Assembly: GCA_964464035.1 (NCBI GenBank)
Contig: CAYXEN010000040.1
Span: 1 to 23,860, forward strand
Direction of reading: 5' to 3'
From: CAYXEN01 sp964464035
GTDB taxonomy: Bacteria > Krumholzibacteriota > Krumholzibacteriia > WVZY01
DNA: 23,860 bases
In this document: piece after piece, positions 21,782 through 23,860 of the stretch
How the letters are laid out: each line of letters opens with the position of its first letter
Numbering within the stretch: position 1 is the stretch's first letter
Made by a program: the position numbers and the translations under genes
The notes under the pieces: generated by a model
Seen by the model: the letters and a program-made list of their open reading frames with translations, nothing else
Told to the model about the DNA's origin: nothing
Database searches by the model: none

Positions 21782-23337
21782 GACAGTTCTTGCACGAGAT
21801 CGCGGAACGTCGACATGGAGATGATCTTGAAGTCCTCCCTGTGGAGCCTCGGATCGTCCTGGATCTCGATCTTCATGTTGTACTGCCTCTCCAGGTTGTC
21901 GAGGATGTTTCTCCTCTCCTCCTCCAGGAAGATGGCCAGGGACGAATTGACCCTGAGCTGTATGCGTTTCTCCTTTCTCTTGGCGCCGACCCTCCTTATC
22001 CAGTGCTCGATCTTGGTCGCCAGGCTCTCGAAGGAGAGCACCTTGCCCAGCCCCCGGCAATAGGGGCATTCGTCGCTGAAGAAATGAAGGAGGCTCGGCC
22101 TGACCCTTTTCCGGCTGACTTCGACCAGTCCCAGGTCACTCACCTGAAACGCCTTCGCTCGGGATCGGTCCTTGCGCAGGTGGCGCCTCAGCTCGGCCAG
22201 GACCTTGCGCTTGTTCGCCTCCCTTTCCATGTCGATGAAATCGATCACGATGATGCTGCCGATGTCGCGGAGGCGAAGCTGGCGCGGAATCTCGCGCGCG
22301 GCGAGGAGGTTCGTCTCGAGTATGGTTTCTTCCTGGTTCTTCTTGCCGACGAAACGCCCCGTGTTCACGTCGATGGCCACGAGGGCTTCCGTATGGTCGA
22401 TCGTTATGTAACCGCCTTTCTTCAACCAGACCTTGCGATCCAGCGTCTTCTCGATCTCCCCCTCTATGCCGAACTTGTCGAAAATCGGGGTCTTCTCGCG
22501 ATACAACTTGATCTTGGAACAAAGCTCGGGGCTCACGTTCTTCAGGTAATTGATCAGCCTCTTGTACTCCCTCTCGACGTCGATGTATATCCGATCGACT
22601 CCTTCGGACATCATGTCCCTGACCATTCCGATGAGGAGCCCCACTTCCTCATGTATCAGGCTGGGCGCTTCCGCGTCGGCGGCCTTCTTCTTTATGCCCT
22701 GCCACAAGCGGTGCAGGTAGCGCATGTCCGCTTCGATCTGCTTGGGCTCCACACCCTCGCACGCCGTCCTCGCTATGATGGCGCAGTCCGGGGGTTTCTT
22801 CTTGGAAATGATGTTCCTGAGCCGCGCCCTTTCCGTGCGCGATTCGATCCTTCGGGAAACCCCGAGATAATCCAGGTTGGGAATATAGACCACGTACCGT
22901 CCCGGAAGCGATATCTGGGTCGTGAGCCTCGGGCCCTTGGTTCCAATGGCCTCCTTGGTGACCTGGACCAGCACCTTCTGCCCCTTGGAGAGAACTCTCT
23001 CGATGGGGGTGGGACCCTGCCTCCCGTTGTCATGCCTGTTCCTGCCGCGCCTTCCCCTGCGGGGCGCTTCCTCGACCTCCATCTCCCTGAGAACCTGCTT
23101 CACCGCCTCCTGCGATTCGGCCAGATCGTTGGCATGCAGGAACCCTGCTTTCTCGTAACCAATGTCTACGAAAGCGGCCTGGATCCCGGGAAGGATCGCG
23201 TTGACCTTTCCCAGGTAGACGTCGCCGACCACGTGACGAGAGGCCCCCCTCTCGATCATGAACTCGACGAGCTCGCCGTCCTCGCGGATCGCTATCCGGA
23301 TCTCCTGCGAGGTTGAATTGATGATTATCTCTTTCAT
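21778..23337 (-). CDS. rng: Ribonuclease G/E family protein
   Basis: Endoribonuclease that cuts single-stranded, AU-rich RNA and helps mature rRNA and decay mRNA. The 519 residues begin MKEIIINSTSQEIRIAIRED, as RNase G does. The S1 domain (about 38-135) has GDVYLGKVNAILPGIQAAFV and is interrupted by an Arg/Gly-rich stretch at 93-108. The catalytic domain carries Asp323 (AIDVNTGRFVG) and Asp366 (IVIDFIDME), the expected metal-binding aspartates. The zinc-link CPYC lies at 424-427. There is no long C-terminal scaffold, so it is RNase G-like in length. Neighbours rplU and rpmA downstream and the DUF2344 gene upstream are a familiar arrangement. Confidence 0.95.
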   Translation of the reverse strand: MKEIIINSTSQEIRIAIREDGELVEFMIERGASRHVVGDVYLGKVNAILPGIQAAFVDIGYEKAGFLHANDLAESQEAVKQVLREMEVEEAPRRGRRGRNRHDNGRQGPTPIERVLSKGQKVLVQVTKEAIGTKGPRLTTQISLPGRYVVYIPNLDYLGVSRRIESRTERARLRNIISKKKPPDCAIIARTACEGVEPKQIEADMRYLHRLWQGIKKKAADAEAPSLIHEEVGLLIGMVRDMMSEGVDRIYIDVEREYKRLINYLKNVSPELCSKIKLYREKTPIFDKFGIEGEIEKTLDRKVWLKKGGYITIDHTEALVAIDVNTGRFVGKKNQEETILETNLLAAREIPRQLRLRDIGSIIVIDFIDMEREANKRKVLAELRRHLRKDRSRAKAFQVSDLGLVEVSRKRVRPSLLHFFSDECPYCRGLGKVLSFESLATKIEHWIRRVGAKRKEKRIQLRVNSSLAIFLEEERRNILDNLERQYNMKIEIQDDPRLHREDFKIISMSTFRDLVQELS

Positions 23338-23368
23338 AAGACCGTTCTACTCCTTGCCGAATGCGTGA

Positions 23369-23860
23369 CTACAGCGCCGCCCGCTCGAGACGGCACAATG
23401 GAGTCACAAATCTTTCGTTCCTCTTGAGGAACAATTCCTTTCTCGTAACGCGCATCGGGCTTGCATGGACAAGGGCTTCACGCACCCCCGTCTTCAACAC
23501 CTCGTCCGGATGCACCCCGCGTCCCTGATGCATCGTCGTCAAATACTCCAAGACCAGTTCGTCTCCATCCACTTCCACGCTGAGATCGATGAGCCTGGGG
23601 CTCCCGGATTCCGCTCCCTCATATTCCCGGAGCACCCGGAGCGGATCCAGCCGCGTCGAGAGGTCGGTTCCCCCGCACGGCGCGAGGCGAGAGAGCCTCG
23701 CCTCGATGCGGGCCGCCGCGATGTCGTTGGAAAGGGCCGGCGCGTCGGCGGGAACGATGCATGACCCCGTGACGAAAAGGCCGTCCGGGAGATGCCGGTT
23801 GCATCCCTCCACCGGATCCTCCACCGGCTCCTCCAGGAAAACGTCGATGTATTCGGAGAG
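23369..23860 (-). CDS. DUF2344 radical-SAM-associated protein, C-terminal part
   Basis: The frame is open to the right edge of the window, so only the C-terminal 163 residues are seen. Before the first possible internal start (GTG at 23824) the frame reads LSEYIDVFLEEP, and then come LPDGLFVTGSCIVP and APALSNDIAAARIEA. This pattern (surface Leu/Glu-Pro segment, then LPxG, then a helix) fits the TIGR03936/DUF2344 domain, which often follows or is fused to a radical SAM domain and sits next to rng, rplU and rpmA. The end LVLEYLTTMHQGRGVHPDEV fits the same domain. Whether a radical SAM domain is fused cannot be seen here. Its biochemical role is not known. It ends in TAG 31 bases before rng. Confidence 0.75.
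   Translation of the reverse strand, partial: LSEYIDVFLEEPVEDPVEGCNRHLPDGLFVTGSCIVPADAPALSNDIAAARIEARLSRLAPCGGTDLSTRLDPLRVLREYEGAESGSPRLIDLSVEVDGDELVLEYLTTMHQGRGVHPDEVLKTGVREALVHASPMRVTRKELFLKRNERFVTPLCRLERAAL

Overview
The window is a gene-dense bacterial chromosome segment, about 57% GC by eye. It comes from a scaffolded draft or metagenome assembly, since it contains a run of 100 N. The organism makes an outer membrane with lipopolysaccharide: Kdo synthesis genes, a lipid A-type acyltransferase and Lpt export genes are present. A GWxTD-domain protein at the left edge suggests an uncultured FCB-type or neighbouring candidate phylum (Krumholzibacteriota, Eisenbacteria, Latescibacterota or similar). 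That placement is inference. The gene order lptC-lptB-rpoN-hpf-hprK-PTS is also familiar from delta-type Proteobacteria. No transposase, phage gene, tRNA, rRNA or CRISPR array was seen.

Layout. One gene, the GWxTD protein (3-1541), is on the plus strand. The other 22 genes are all on the minus strand and read from right to left. In transcription order they are: (a) the C-terminal end of a DUF2344 radical-SAM-associated protein, RNase G/E, L21 and L27; (b) kdsB, pyrG, kdsA and kdsD/kpsF, which make Kdo and activate it with CTP; (c) an LpxL/HtrB-like acyltransferase, lptC, lptB and rpoN (sigma-54); (d) hpf, hprK, PTS IIA, IIB, IIC and IID of the mannose family, HPr, enzyme I, a phosphoglucose/phosphomannose isomerase and a sugar-1-phosphate nucleotidyltransferase; (e) metK and ahcY, two steps of the methyl cycle. 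No gene-free stretch exceeds 300 bases. The longest are 12253-12514 (terminator-like hairpin, palindrome), 16181-16433 (terminator-like hairpin, sigma-54 promoter) and 20943-21098 (a small hairpin, otherwise nothing recognised).

How the genes work together. Blocks b and c build the outer leaflet: Kdo synthesis, lipid A acylation and LPS export. Block d is a full PTS chain, EI to HPr to IIA to IIB to IIC/IID. HPr carries both His15 and the Ser46 target of HPr kinase. Imported hexose phosphate could pass to the isomerase and then to nucleotide sugar.

The most notable points are: a near-consensus sigma-54 promoter in front of the operon that ends in rpoN itself, implying autoregulation; an in-frame amber codon at codon 31 of lptB; a probable AUA start codon for PTS IID; and a false scaffold gap in kdsA flanked by identical 55-base ends, whose collapse restores the reading frame.
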